Part shown: in pieces, positions 1 to 8,809 of the stretch
How the letters are laid out: the number at the start of each line of letters is the position of its first letter
Numbering within the stretch: position 1 is the stretch's first letter
DNA from: Clostridia bacterium
Lineage (GTDB): Bacteria; Bacillota; Clostridia; Oscillospirales; Acutalibacteraceae
NCBI GenBank assembly: GCA_024404095.1
Contig: JAKSQO010000010.1
Span: 1 to 64,000 of the forward strand
Direction: 5' to 3'
Length of the DNA stretch: 64,000 nt
Notes under the pieces: model-generated
Databases searched by the model: none
Told to the model about the DNA's origin: nothing
The model's input: only the letters and a program-made list of their open reading frames with translations
Program-made: the position numbers and the translations under genes

Positions 1-141
1 AATATTGCTTGAATGGGTGTGCTTTGAAAAAATTGTTGTTATTCAGTAGGCATTACTTATCATTGTGATTCTTTTCTTCATTTTTAGACTCCTTGATTAG
101 TTCAAATTTGCCTAAAAAATCAAGAGGTCTAGTAAAAGCAA

Positions 142-182
142 AAAAATAAGCTTGATACCCCAGAAACATAGGAATATCAAGC
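142..182 (-). terminator. Intrinsic terminator of the native tRNA-Ala gene
   Basis: On the minus strand an 8-bp inverted repeat (GCTTGATA / TATCAAGC, 175-182 with 150-157) is followed by a T-rich run. It lies directly behind the tRNA 3' half at 186-244. It differs from the hairpin that follows the other tRNA-Ala copies, which suggests that this is the original chromosomal end of the gene. Confidence 0.7.
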
Positions 183-185
183 CTT

Positions 186-266
<81 letters not shown>

Positions 267-276
267 AAAAGATTTA

Positions 277-423
277 CTATGACAGAGCTGAAATAATGGC
301 TTTGTCATTTTCTTTTGTAAATTCACTTACCATATATGAAACAAGATATATTCTTTTTCGATGTTCGGTATAAAAAAGCATTTGCGGAAAGTCTTGTACA
401 GCGGTTAATAACTGTTTTGTTTG
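277..423 (-). pseudogene. Possible gene remnant without a start
   Basis: An open frame of 48 codons ends in TAG at 277-279 and is bounded upstream by a stop at 424-426. It has protein-like composition (for example FPQMLFYTEHRKRIYLVSYM) but no start codon with a ribosome site. It lies between the island border and the last gene of the sugar operon, where debris is expected. I do not recognise the family and it may be chance. Nothing else is visible in 267-471. Confidence 0.2.
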
Positions 424-471
424 TTATATCAAGCTGTCTAATTTTTACAGGTGCAAATCCAAATAAATGAT

Positions 472-1428
472 TTACCAATTAATCCGTTCTTCTTCAATAA
501 CTAACGGTCTGTTAATCAATCGTTGATTCATATTCATTATGTACTCGCCTATAAACCCTAATGCGCCGAGTTGAACACCGCCGACAAAGAACAGCCCGAT
601 AATAACGGGAGCAACACCTGCATCGAACGAATTCCAGTGCGTTAATTTATATATCAGGTAAACAAGTGATACCAGCAAACTGATTAGCGCAACAAAAAAT
701 CCGAAGAATGTTACAACACGAAGACCCGCTTTTGTATAACTTGTAAAGCTGAGCATAGCCGCATCATAAAGAGTATAGAAGTTATTATGTGTTTTGCCCG
801 CACGTCTTTTTGCCTGTTCATACGGGATTTCCAGATGGTCGGGGGAATACTCCGCAACAATTCCTCTGATAAACGGCATAGAATCCTTTAAATTTCTTAG
901 GATTTCTATAAAGCTCTTATCATAAAGTCCGAAGCCAGTAAAATGCTCTATCTGCTCAACATCACTGAGCCTTTTAATGAGCTTGTAGTAACAGCTTCTC
1001 GCAAAGTACATCAATTTGCTTTCCTTGCTTGACTTTTTAACCATACAGATAACCTTGTTGCCGTCTTCCCATTGGTGAACCATTTCGGGAATAAGCTCAA
1101 CGGGATCCTGAAAATCGGCACACATGGAAATTACACAGTCACCTGTGCACTGGGTAAGAGCATAATAAGGGCTGTTAAACTGACCGAAATTTTTAATATT
1201 AAATATCGCTTTTACGTTTTTATCCGTCTGACAGATTGCCCTGATAATCTCACGGGTCTTATCCTTTGACTTGTTGTCAATAAAAACAATTTCATATTCA
1301 TACTTAGGCAGATTTGTTGCTATTTCATTTTTCACCGCTTTATATATTTCAAAAGCGTTTTCTTCTTCATTATAACAAGGAATCATTATCGAAATTTTCT
1401 TACCGTTCATTTTAACGCTTCCCAACAT
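472..1428 (-). CDS. GtrB-like polyprenyl-phosphate glycosyltransferase (GT2)
   Basis: Family 2 glycosyltransferase that probably transfers a sugar from its nucleotide donor to polyprenyl phosphate on the inner membrane face. The N-terminal GT-A domain shows ISIMIPCYNEEEN, the donor-site region FIDNKSKD, and CADFQDP as the DXD-like metal motif near residue 100. Two membrane helices lie at about 235-265 and 275-300, as in GtrB/DPM1-like proteins. It is the last gene of the CDP-sugar operon and starts two bases after the SDR gene. The likely start is this ATG or the one six codons later (1410), which has a GGGAAG site. With GtrA and the Gtr-type transferase nearby it completes a gtr-like set. 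The sugar it handles is inferred from the operon, not visible in the protein. Confidence 0.85.
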   Translation of the reverse strand: MLGSVKMNGKKISIMIPCYNEEENAFEIYKAVKNEIATNLPKYEYEIVFIDNKSKDKTREIIRAICQTDKNVKAIFNIKNFGQFNSPYYALTQCTGDCVISMCADFQDPVELIPEMVHQWEDGNKVICMVKKSSKESKLMYFARSCYYKLIKRLSDVEQIEHFTGFGLYDKSFIEILRNLKDSMPFIRGIVAEYSPDHLEIPYEQAKRRAGKTHNNFYTLYDAAMLSFTSYTKAGLRVVTFFGFFVALISLLVSLVYLIYKLTHWNSFDAGVAPVIIGLFFVGGVQLGALGFIGEYIMNMNQRLINRPLVIEEERINW

Positions 1429-1429
1429 A

Positions 1430-2344
1430 TTATAGTGTGCTTTTTACATATTCAATAGTCTTCTTAATGCCTTTTTCAAATGACATCTGCGGTTCAAAGC
1501 CCGTGTCCTTTTTCAAATCCGAAGTATCCGCCCGAAGCGCAACAGGATTTTTAATATCAACCTCTCCGAAACCGAGCGGTAACGCAGGGTTAATACAGTC
1601 ACGGAGCGTTTTAACATATTCTTTCAGCGGCTGTGATTTGCCACCTGCAACAACATATGTCTTTCCGCTTATGCCTTTCTGTGCGAGCAGATAAAATGCT
1701 CTTGCGGCATCGTCGGCATAGATATAATCCCACATCTGTTCTCCCGAAGTCAGAGCAGGTTTGTCACCGTTCAGTAACTGTTTAATGACTGAGATTATCA
1801 TTGTAGCATTACCGTCAAAAGGTCCGTAAACGCTCAAAATTCTTGTCCAGATAAAATCCATACCGAGCTTTTCGCATTCAATTCTGCACATCTGCCCGGC
1901 GCAGAGCTTTGCCATTCCGTAACCGTTTTCGGGGAAACAGGGTGTCGACGGGGTGATTGTTCCGTTCACTCTGCCGTATTCCGCCTGCGAGCCAGATGTG
2001 ATAAAGACCTTGCAGCCGAGACTGTCAGCCGCGTGAGCGGCGTCAAGGGTGAATTTAATATTTTCATTTTGCAAAAGCATATTATTTCTGCTTTCACCTG
2101 TTGTTCCCTGCCAACCGAAATGAAAAAAAACATCAATCGGCGAAGTGATTTTATCCTTCAGTAAATTCAGAGCTGATAAGTCGCATTCAATAATTTCCGC
2201 TCCGTTGGGTATATTACATAATCTTTTTGAATCAGGTCTGCAAACAGCATAAACACGAACTCCGTTTTTTACAAGCAGACCGCACATCGCAGTTCCTATT
2301 GCGCCCGTGGGGCCGGTAATCACCGCAGACTTTATTTCCCGCAT
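1430..2344 (-). CDS. NAD-dependent epimerase/dehydratase (extended SDR)
   Basis: Extended short-chain dehydrogenase of 304 residues. The N-terminal GPTGAIG is the Rossmann dinucleotide motif and the catalytic YGMAK (YxxxK) sits near residue 142, with serine in TSGSQ before it. It lies between a ThDP-dependent enzyme and gtrB, and overlaps the ThDP gene by one base. In the Yersinia yersiniose pathway a reductase (YerF) follows the ThDP enzyme YerE; an equivalent reduction or 4-keto reduction of a CDP-3,6-dideoxyhexose is the most economical role here. Substrate is inferred from context only. Abequose/paratose-synthase-like activity is an alternative. Confidence 0.8.
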   Translation of the reverse strand: MREIKSAVITGPTGAIGTAMCGLLVKNGVRVYAVCRPDSKRLCNIPNGAEIIECDLSALNLLKDKITSPIDVFFHFGWQGTTGESRNNMLLQNENIKFTLDAAHAADSLGCKVFITSGSQAEYGRVNGTITPSTPCFPENGYGMAKLCAGQMCRIECEKLGMDFIWTRILSVYGPFDGNATMIISVIKQLLNGDKPALTSGEQMWDYIYADDAARAFYLLAQKGISGKTYVVAGGKSQPLKEYVKTLRDCINPALPLGFGEVDIKNPVALRADTSDLKKDTGFEPQMSFEKGIKKTIEYVKSTL

Positions 2345-4188
2345 TATTCTTCACCAACCATCGGAATATACATATTTTTTTCTAGCTCTTCTCTGGGCAG
2401 GAATGGAGCTAAATCTTCAAGTGGCGGACTGACAATTTTACCGTCAGGAAGCCGCTTTGCACTGCTCTTAGGTTCCCATACCTGAACTGTGTCCGTAACG
2501 ATTTCACAAAATGCATAGCTTTTCTCTGCAAGTGCTTTATCAACAACTGTTTTCATGTCCTCATTATTGTTCGCACAATAATAAGGATATCCAAAAGCTT
2601 TGGCAATCATTTCAAATTTAGGAAATGAAAGATCGCCGCTTTCCGGTCCGATACCAACTTTGCAATGTTCTTTAAAGATGTTATTCTGAGTCTGTCTAAT
2701 GCTGTGATAACCCTGATTGTTTATCAAAAAGATTTTAATCGGAAGATTGTTAGTCGCAATAGTTTGAAGCTCCTGAAGATTCATCATAATACTTCCGTCG
2801 CCTTCAAGGCATATTGTCTCCTTTTTGCCTGCAGAAACACAAAGTCCGATTGAGGCAGGAAGTCCATAACCCATACTTGCAACGGCACTGTTTATAATAA
2901 ACCTTGTGCCCTTTTTAATATCCCAACACTGGTGACCGACAACACAGCAAGCACCGTTGCTGACTGCCGTAAGACTGTTTTCAGGAAGCTGCTTGGTCAA
3001 ATAATCCGTAAACGCAAAAACATTAGCGTTATTCTGACAAGACTGATTTTTATGTCTTTCCAACACAACCGGATAATTATTTTTCCAATCAACGCACTGA
3101 TCGCGCCATGAATCGTTTTTGAATATCGGATACTCCTCGTTTTCAATAAGGCAGTTAATTCTTTTTATAAAATCTTTTGCATCAGCCCAAACAGGTATAT
3201 CAACGTGAATAGTGTGCTTTTTCAATTCTGCCTTATCAATATCTACCATCGCAACTTCAGCAGCTCTTGCCCACGTCTTCCAATTATATCCGACCTGACG
3301 AATTGAAAGACGAGTACCGATTGCAAGAATAAAATCTGCATTCTGAACGGCAAAATTTCCGGCTCTGTCGCCCATATTTCCGCCACGTCCGCAGTAAAGT
3401 GGGTTTGTTGTTTCAATAATATCAATACTGTCCCAATATGTAACAACAGGCACACCGAGATTATCAATCAATTCTTTAAAATCTTTTTCTCCGCCGGACA
3501 GTCTGATACCATTTCCCGCATAAATAACAGGACGTTGGGCATTTTTAATTTTGTCAATAATATTTCTTACCGTATCGAGCTTCAACGGAGGCGGAACATT
3601 CTCGTCGCTTTCTGACTCATATCCAACAAGGTCATCTGTTTCAATGATTGCGCCCTGAAAATTAACGGGAATGTCAAGCCATACCGGACCGGGACGACCT
3701 GATTTCATCTTACACCACGCTTTTTCAAGCATATATCTGATTTTTTTCGGGTCTTCAAGCATATCAGCATATTTGCACATACATGAAATTGATTTTGTAA
3801 TATCAAACTCCTGATCACCGACAGCTCTCAGTTCCAATCCATCCGTGAATTGCTTGGTATATCTGGCAGTTGTATCATACCTGACTTGTCCGCTTACAAT
3901 AAACATCGGTATTGAATCCAACCATGCACCAAGCACACCGGTAATTGCATTGGTTCCGCCCGGTCCGGATGTTACGCAAACCAAGGCCGGCTTATTATTT
4001 AATCGTGCATACGCTTCGGCAGCAATGGCACTCGCCTGTTCATGATGATTGTATGTACAATTAATACCTTCTTTATGACCAAAAGCATCGTTCAAATGCA
4101 TAGCTCCGCCACCAACTACTGTAAAGCAGTCAGTTATCTCATGTTCAACAAGGAAATCGGCAATATAATCAGCAAGTCTCTGTTTCAT
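2344..4188 (-). CDS. ThDP-dependent acetolactate-synthase-like enzyme (YerE-like)
   Basis: Thiamine-diphosphate enzyme of 614 residues with the three-domain acetolactate synthase layout. The cofactor-activating glutamate is Glu50 in HHEQ, the central domain covers about 200-340, and the C-terminal ThDP/metal motif GDGSIMMN...NN lies near 440-470. A valine/acetolactate role is unlikely because it stands among rfbFGH and gtr genes rather than ilv genes. In Yersinia, YerE is a homologous ThDP flavoenzyme that adds a two-carbon acetyl branch from pyruvate to CDP-3,6-dideoxy-4-hexulose; the same step fits here. The gene overlaps gtrA by four bases and the SDR gene by one, so translation is probably coupled. 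Confidence 0.75.
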   Translation of the reverse strand: MKQRLADYIADFLVEHEITDCFTVVGGGAMHLNDAFGHKEGINCTYNHHEQASAIAAEAYARLNNKPALVCVTSGPGGTNAITGVLGAWLDSIPMFIVSGQVRYDTTARYTKQFTDGLELRAVGDQEFDITKSISCMCKYADMLEDPKKIRYMLEKAWCKMKSGRPGPVWLDIPVNFQGAIIETDDLVGYESESDENVPPPLKLDTVRNIIDKIKNAQRPVIYAGNGIRLSGGEKDFKELIDNLGVPVVTYWDSIDIIETTNPLYCGRGGNMGDRAGNFAVQNADFILAIGTRLSIRQVGYNWKTWARAAEVAMVDIDKAELKKHTIHVDIPVWADAKDFIKRINCLIENEEYPIFKNDSWRDQCVDWKNNYPVVLERHKNQSCQNNANVFAFTDYLTKQLPENSLTAVSNGACCVVGHQCWDIKKGTRFIINSAVASMGYGLPASIGLCVSAGKKETICLEGDGSIMMNLQELQTIATNNLPIKIFLINNQGYHSIRQTQNNIFKEHCKVGIGPESGDLSFPKFEMIAKAFGYPYYCANNNEDMKTVVDKALAEKSYAFCEIVTDTVQVWEPKSSAKRLPDGKIVSPPLEDLAPFLPREELEKNMYIPMVGEE

Positions 4189-4688
4189 TGTGTATGTTTC
4201 TCCGTCTCTGAATCAGTTTTATTTTTTTGTCTGTATGCCCAAAATTTATTGAGGACAAAGTTAATCGGTATAGAGAATACAAGATTTAACACAGGAGCCA
4301 AATATCCTGCTAACTCAAAAGGAGTCAGACTTATACCGAATTTTTCAAATAACGGCAATGCAAATCCGATATAATTTTCAATATGAATAACATTGAGCCA
4401 TAGTGCAGTCAAAACTTCTGCAAGAAACAGTCCTGTAAAACTGTACGAAATATAAGTTTTAAGCAACACCTGCCACCATTTGCGTTCTTCCTTACTTTCG
4501 TCCTTTTTGAAAACGAACTTGCTGTTTAAAAGGAAGGATACAAAAACACTGATAATAAATGCAGGTATATTACAAATAAGAGGTGAAACCCCAAAATAAA
4601 ACAAAACAGAATATGTAATATACGATACAAAAGTGTTTACAATACCGACTAATCCAAATTTAATAATCTGCAACATTATTTTTTTCAT
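4185..4688 (-). CDS. GtrA-family membrane protein (lipid-linked sugar flippase)
   Basis: Small integral membrane protein of 167 residues with four predicted helices (about 8-30, 37-57, 85-105, 130-150) and the typical GtrA opening KFGLVGIVNT, plus NxxxxxxxFxF-like segments after helix 2 and at the end (NFVLNKFWAY). GtrA proteins are thought to flip the polyprenyl-phosphate sugar made by GtrB. Both neighbours overlap it by four bases. Presence of gtrA, gtrB and a Gtr transferase in one operon supports delivery of a lipid-linked sugar to the outside of the membrane. Confidence 0.85.
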   Translation of the reverse strand: MKKIMLQIIKFGLVGIVNTFVSYITYSVLFYFGVSPLICNIPAFIISVFVSFLLNSKFVFKKDESKEERKWWQVLLKTYISYSFTGLFLAEVLTALWLNVIHIENYIGFALPLFEKFGISLTPFELAGYLAPVLNLVFSIPINFVLNKFWAYRQKNKTDSETEKHTQ

Positions 4689-6373
4689 AATACTTCTTTT
4701 TTGATTATATTATTCGAAAATTTGACTACGATATAATCGCCTCGGTCAGCTATGCTGCCTTCTTTAGGCCATGAAGGCATATCATCGGATGTCGTTTGTG
4801 CTTCTATGACTTGCTCTTCAGTAGGCTCTTTTATTCCATCATATCCAAAAAATCGCAAAATTTTAATAGCAGCTCTTCCGGTTCCCTCAAATGAATCTTC
4901 TGACCAGTTAATAATACTCAGACAATTCGTTTCCTGAATATAATAAGTTTGATCTGATTCATCTGTTTGATCGAAACATGTTTTGAACATTTTTGCGTTT
5001 TTTACTTTATTAAATAATTTATTGTCTTCTTTAATTGCGTTTCTGTTTTTTATTTCTTCCGGAAATTCATATTTGCCAATAAAAATAACTGGTTTTGACA
5101 GATCAAAGTCCTTCTTAAGTTCATATCCGACGTTTTTTATTGTATCCTTTTCATATTCAAATCTTAAATAATCATTGGTAAAATAATAGTTTATTTTACA
5201 GATCTGAAAAAGGGTAAATACAGCAAAGGCAAAGCAACCGGTTTTATATAAAAATCTTTTCGTATTGACTTTAGATAATCTTAATAATATAAAAAATACT
5301 TCAAAAGCAACAAAAAAAGCATAATATTGACACGTTCTGTATGGCTGCCTGAAATAGAGTATAGGCGAAAGACCTATTACAAACAGCAAAATCATTATTT
5401 CACATAAAGATAAACACAAGCGATGTTTCTTTATTGAATCGTATAAAACAATCGCTATCATAATTAACATTGCAAAAAACAATATTATAATCGGAAAATA
5501 GCATGATAAAGAAATTAAATAATCACATATTACAGGTATAACAAATTTTTTAATATGGTAGATAGGACTATATTTAAAATACATTCCAAGGGCAAAATCA
5601 TTCTTGGCATTATTACTTTTCTCTAAATTTAAAAGTATTCTTATTGAATTAGAAATAATATATTCAGATACAACAGCAATAATCAACGGAATAGCATATT
5701 TAATGCCCTCGGAAATCATTTGTTTTAATTTATAGTTTTGACCTTCCACTTGTTTTAATAAAAAACCGGCAAAAACCATTCCGACATATATTAACACTAC
5801 TGATTCATACCATGATGTCACAAAAAATAAAGAAACTACAGACAGAATCAAATATAATATGTTTTTTTGCTTTAAAGATTGTATTGTTAATAAAAGCGAA
5901 ACGGCTACAAGTATTAAACCAAGACCAACGGCAATTGAGCAGCCATTGTAAGAAAACAGTTCAGAATGAAGAGGATAAGAAACAAACACACATGAAAAAA
6001 AGGCTTGAGGAACTCGATTTTTTGTATTAATAAACTGGTCAAATACTACGCAAAGTAATATAACACCAATACATATAAATAAAACGCCTAAAAAATCTTC
6101 TATCCAAATAAAATTATCAGTAAGACCAAAAAACCTGTGAAATATGGTTGCGCTTAGACGTCCCTGAGCAATCAATTCTCCATAATAATACCTGTCATAT
6201 TCCAAGTCATCAAGACTGATAGAATAATGTGTAACGAGGAAACCATAGCTTCCTATTGCTGTAATAATTAAAGTCAACAAATAGAATTTGTCATTTACAT
6301 ACGAAGACAATCCGTTTTTTATTATGGATAGAACTCCCTCGTTTGAATTTTTTTCACATCGTAATTTCCACAT
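4685..6373 (-). CDS. Gtr-type polytopic glycosyltransferase (glucosyltransferase domain family)
   Basis: Protein of 562 residues with about ten membrane helices. After the first helix comes a conserved loop, HYSISLDDLEYDRYYYG, which is characteristic of the GtrII/GtrIII glucosyl transferase family that decorates surface polymers using polyprenyl-phosphate sugar. A soluble, probably external, C-terminal part begins near residue 400. It is distinctly more AT-rich than rfbFGH, a sign of separate origin. The start has a GGGAAG site seven bases upstream, 21 bases after rfbH. By analogy with serotype-converting gtrABC sets this would be the specific transferase that attaches the operon's sugar to a wall polymer; acceptor unknown. 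Confidence 0.75.
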   Translation of the reverse strand: MWKLRCEKNSNEGVLSIIKNGLSSYVNDKFYLLTLIITAIGSYGFLVTHYSISLDDLEYDRYYYGELIAQGRLSATIFHRFFGLTDNFIWIEDFLGVLFICIGVILLCVVFDQFINTKNRVPQAFFSCVFVSYPLHSELFSYNGCSIAVGLGLILVAVSLLLTIQSLKQKNILYLILSVVSLFFVTSWYESVVLIYVGMVFAGFLLKQVEGQNYKLKQMISEGIKYAIPLIIAVVSEYIISNSIRILLNLEKSNNAKNDFALGMYFKYSPIYHIKKFVIPVICDYLISLSCYFPIIILFFAMLIMIAIVLYDSIKKHRLCLSLCEIMILLFVIGLSPILYFRQPYRTCQYYAFFVAFEVFFILLRLSKVNTKRFLYKTGCFAFAVFTLFQICKINYYFTNDYLRFEYEKDTIKNVGYELKKDFDLSKPVIFIGKYEFPEEIKNRNAIKEDNKLFNKVKNAKMFKTCFDQTDESDQTYYIQETNCLSIINWSEDSFEGTGRAAIKILRFFGYDGIKEPTEEQVIEAQTTSDDMPSWPKEGSIADRGDYIVVKFSNNIIKKEVL

Positions 6374-6394
6374 ATTACTTCCCGCCTTGTTAAA

Positions 6395-7732
6395 CTATTC
6401 TATTGATTCTATAATCACTTGAGCCATATAGTCTATCATTTCATCCGTCATACCCGGATAAACGCCAACCCAAAATGTATTATTCATAATGTAATCTGTG
6501 TTTTTAAGGTCACCAACAACACGGTATTTATCGGTTCCTCTTATCGAATCAAAGCATGGATGTTTGATAAGATTACCGCTGAAAAGCATTCTGGTCTGAA
6601 TATTTTTTCCTTCGATATATCTGACAACATTTTCTCTGTCAAGACCCGAATCCTCTTTAATACTGATAAGGAAACCAAACCAGCTCGGGTCGCTGTTTTC
6701 GGCAGGGCACGGAAGAATAAGCTTATCCTCCGCACATTCAAGTGCCTTGTGCAGTCTTGCCCAGTTGTGTTTTCTTCTTTCTATAAAAAACGGAAATTTC
6801 TTAAGCTGTTCACAGCCGACAGCCGCCTGCATATCGGTAACTTTAAGGTTATATCCGAAATGGCTATAAACATACTTATGGTCATAGCCCTTCGGAAGCT
6901 CGCCATACTGACCCTCATATCTACGACCGCAGAAGTTATCTCTTCCTGACGGGCAGATGCAGTCACGTCCCCAGTCTCTGAAGCTGAGAATAAGTCTGTT
7001 AAGAAGCGGATTATCTGTATATACGCATCCGCCCTCACCCATTGTCATATGATGGGGAGGATAAAAACTGCTTGTTCCGATATCGCCCCATGTGCCTGTA
7101 AATTTTGTTTCACTGGCAATTGTGTACTTTGAGCCGAGTGCGTCACAGTTATCCTCAACAAGCCAAAGGTTATGCTTGTCACAGAACTCCTTCACTGCCT
7201 TAAGATTGAACGGATTGCCGAGAGTATGAGCAATCATTACCGCCTTTGTTTTATCACTGTAGGCGTCTTCGAGTGCATTAATGTCAATGTTGTACTGCGG
7301 AATTGTTACGTCAACAAAAACAGGGACTGCACCGTATTGAAGTATCGGGGTAACTGTTGTCGGAAAACCGCAAGCAACAGTTATAACCTCATCGCCCGGT
7401 TTAATCTGCTTTTCTCCAAGCTCAGGAGCAGTAAGCACCATAAAAGCAAGTAAGTTTGCAGAAGAACCGCTGTTCACAAGGTGAGCATATTTCACTCCAA
7501 TCCACTGAGCAAAATTATTCTCGAATTCATCGGAAAATCTGCCTGTTGTGAGCCAGAAATCAAGTGTCGCATCTGTCAGTGCACACATTTCCTTTTCGTC
7601 AAACACTCTGGCAGCATAGGTTATTCTGTCGCCTTCTTTATATGTTTTTTTTGTTTTAAATTGATTATAATATTCAGATACAAGAGCTTTTATTTCCGCT
7701 CTTGCCTGCTCTTCGCTTTTCCAATCAGGCAT
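6395..7732 (-). CDS. rfbH: CDP-4-keto-6-deoxy-D-glucose-3-dehydrase (E1)
   Basis: PMP-dependent iron-sulfur enzyme that removes the C3 hydroxyl of CDP-4-keto-6-deoxyglucose, the step that commits the pathway to 3,6-dideoxyhexoses. The aminotransferase fold is clear, but the usual PLP lysine is replaced by His (HH at about 227-228 in SSFYPPHHMTMGEGG), the hallmark of this enzyme. The [2Fe-2S] cysteines are recognisable: Cys196, Cys258, Cys260 and Cys268, with the C-X1-C-X7-C spacing known from E1. The start ATG at 7732 has GGAGGG seven bases upstream; an earlier in-frame ATG pair overlaps that site. No dedicated reductase (E3/AscD) gene is seen, so electrons must come from another protein. Confidence 0.93.
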   Translation of the reverse strand: MPDWKSEEQARAEIKALVSEYYNQFKTKKTYKEGDRITYAARVFDEKEMCALTDATLDFWLTTGRFSDEFENNFAQWIGVKYAHLVNSGSSANLLAFMVLTAPELGEKQIKPGDEVITVACGFPTTVTPILQYGAVPVFVDVTIPQYNIDINALEDAYSDKTKAVMIAHTLGNPFNLKAVKEFCDKHNLWLVEDNCDALGSKYTIASETKFTGTWGDIGTSSFYPPHHMTMGEGGCVYTDNPLLNRLILSFRDWGRDCICPSGRDNFCGRRYEGQYGELPKGYDHKYVYSHFGYNLKVTDMQAAVGCEQLKKFPFFIERRKHNWARLHKALECAEDKLILPCPAENSDPSWFGFLISIKEDSGLDRENVVRYIEGKNIQTRMLFSGNLIKHPCFDSIRGTDKYRVVGDLKNTDYIMNNTFWVGVYPGMTDEMIDYMAQVIIESIE

Positions 7733-7746
7733 AACTTTGCCCTCCA

Positions 7747-8808
7747 TCATTTATTAAAAAATTCAAGTATTTCTTCTGACATTTCTTTCGGTATACTTCC
7801 ACCGTCAATCCATACCTTTGTCCATTGACAGGTTTTCTCAATTGCGTCCGAAATATGCCAGCGTGGTGACCATTTGAAAACGGTCTTGATTTTTGAACAA
7901 TCAAGCTTAAGAAAGTTTGCTTCGTGCGGAGCATTTTTCTCCGACTGATTTATCCATTTCATATCGCCCCACAAAGAACAGAACAAATCCACAAGCTCGC
8001 CTGTTGTCACGCAGTCACATTCATCGGGTCCTACATTATACCAGCCGCTTTTTGACTTATCGTTATACTGCTCCATAGCTATCATAAGGTAAGCATAAAG
8101 AGGTTCAAGCACGTGCTGATACGGTCTTGTCGAATAAGGATTTCTTACAACAATATCCTTTTTATCAACCGCTGCTCTTATACAGTCGGGAATGATTCTG
8201 TCGTTTGCAAAATCACCGCCGCCGATTACGTTTCCGGCACGTGCGGTACTTATTGCCGCTGAATCCTCGGCGGTAAAGAAACTGCATTTGTAGCTGTGAG
8301 TTACAAGTTCTGAACAGCTTTTGGAGTTGGAATACGGGTCAAAGCCGTCAAGCGGCTCATTTTCTCTGTATCCCCATGCCCATTCTTTGTTCTCATAAAC
8401 TTTATCTGTCGTGACGTTAAGGAACGATTTAACTTTAAAATCGGCAATTCTTATACATTCAAGAATATTGATTGTTCCGAGTACGTTTGTTTCATATGTA
8501 TATTTTGGATTTTTATAGCTGTCACGCACAATCGGCTGTGCCGCAAGATGAAGCACGATTTCGGGCTTTGCCTCGTCAAAGCATTTTTTCATTGAGTCAA
8601 AGTCACGCACATCACCGATGAAACTGTTAATTTCTTTCTCAATTCCCGATATTTCAAACAGTGACGGACTCGTCGGAGCTTCAAGGCTGTAGCCTGTAAC
8701 CCTGGCTCCTGCCATAGCAAGAATCTTGCAAAGCCACGTGCCTTTAAACCCTGTGTGACCTGTGACAAAAATCCTTTTCCCCTTGTAAAAATCGAATAAA
8801 TTATTCAT
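7747..8808 (-). CDS. rfbG: CDP-glucose 4,6-dehydratase
   Basis: Converts CDP-glucose to CDP-4-keto-6-deoxyglucose using bound NAD. Extended SDR of 353 residues with the N-terminal FVTGHTGFKGTWL dinucleotide motif, LAAQPIVRDSY, a Thr-Asp-Lys (TTDKVYEN) catalytic segment near 125, and YSNSKSCSE as the active-site Tyr-Lys. These are diagnostic of RfbG rather than of dTDP-glucose dehydratases. The chosen ATG has GGAAGG just upstream and lies one base beyond the rfbF stop; the longer reading frame upstream is only overlap with rfbF. Followed by rfbH after 14 bases. Confidence 0.93.
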   Translation of the reverse strand: MNNLFDFYKGKRIFVTGHTGFKGTWLCKILAMAGARVTGYSLEAPTSPSLFEISGIEKEINSFIGDVRDFDSMKKCFDEAKPEIVLHLAAQPIVRDSYKNPKYTYETNVLGTINILECIRIADFKVKSFLNVTTDKVYENKEWAWGYRENEPLDGFDPYSNSKSCSELVTHSYKCSFFTAEDSAAISTARAGNVIGGGDFANDRIIPDCIRAAVDKKDIVVRNPYSTRPYQHVLEPLYAYLMIAMEQYNDKSKSGWYNVGPDECDCVTTGELVDLFCSLWGDMKWINQSEKNAPHEANFLKLDCSKIKTVFKWSPRWHISDAIEKTCQWTKVWIDGGSIPKEMSEEILEFFNK

Positions 8809-8809
8809 T

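Noticed and set aside
2344-4188. Catabolic/biosynthetic acetolactate synthase (ilvB/alsS)
   Set aside because: The fold fits, but the gene is embedded by overlaps in a CDP-sugar and gtr operon, with no ilv or als genes near.
6419-6949. Plus-strand frame opposite rfbH (176 codons)
   Set aside because: It is antisense to the well-defined E1 enzyme and has no start signals.
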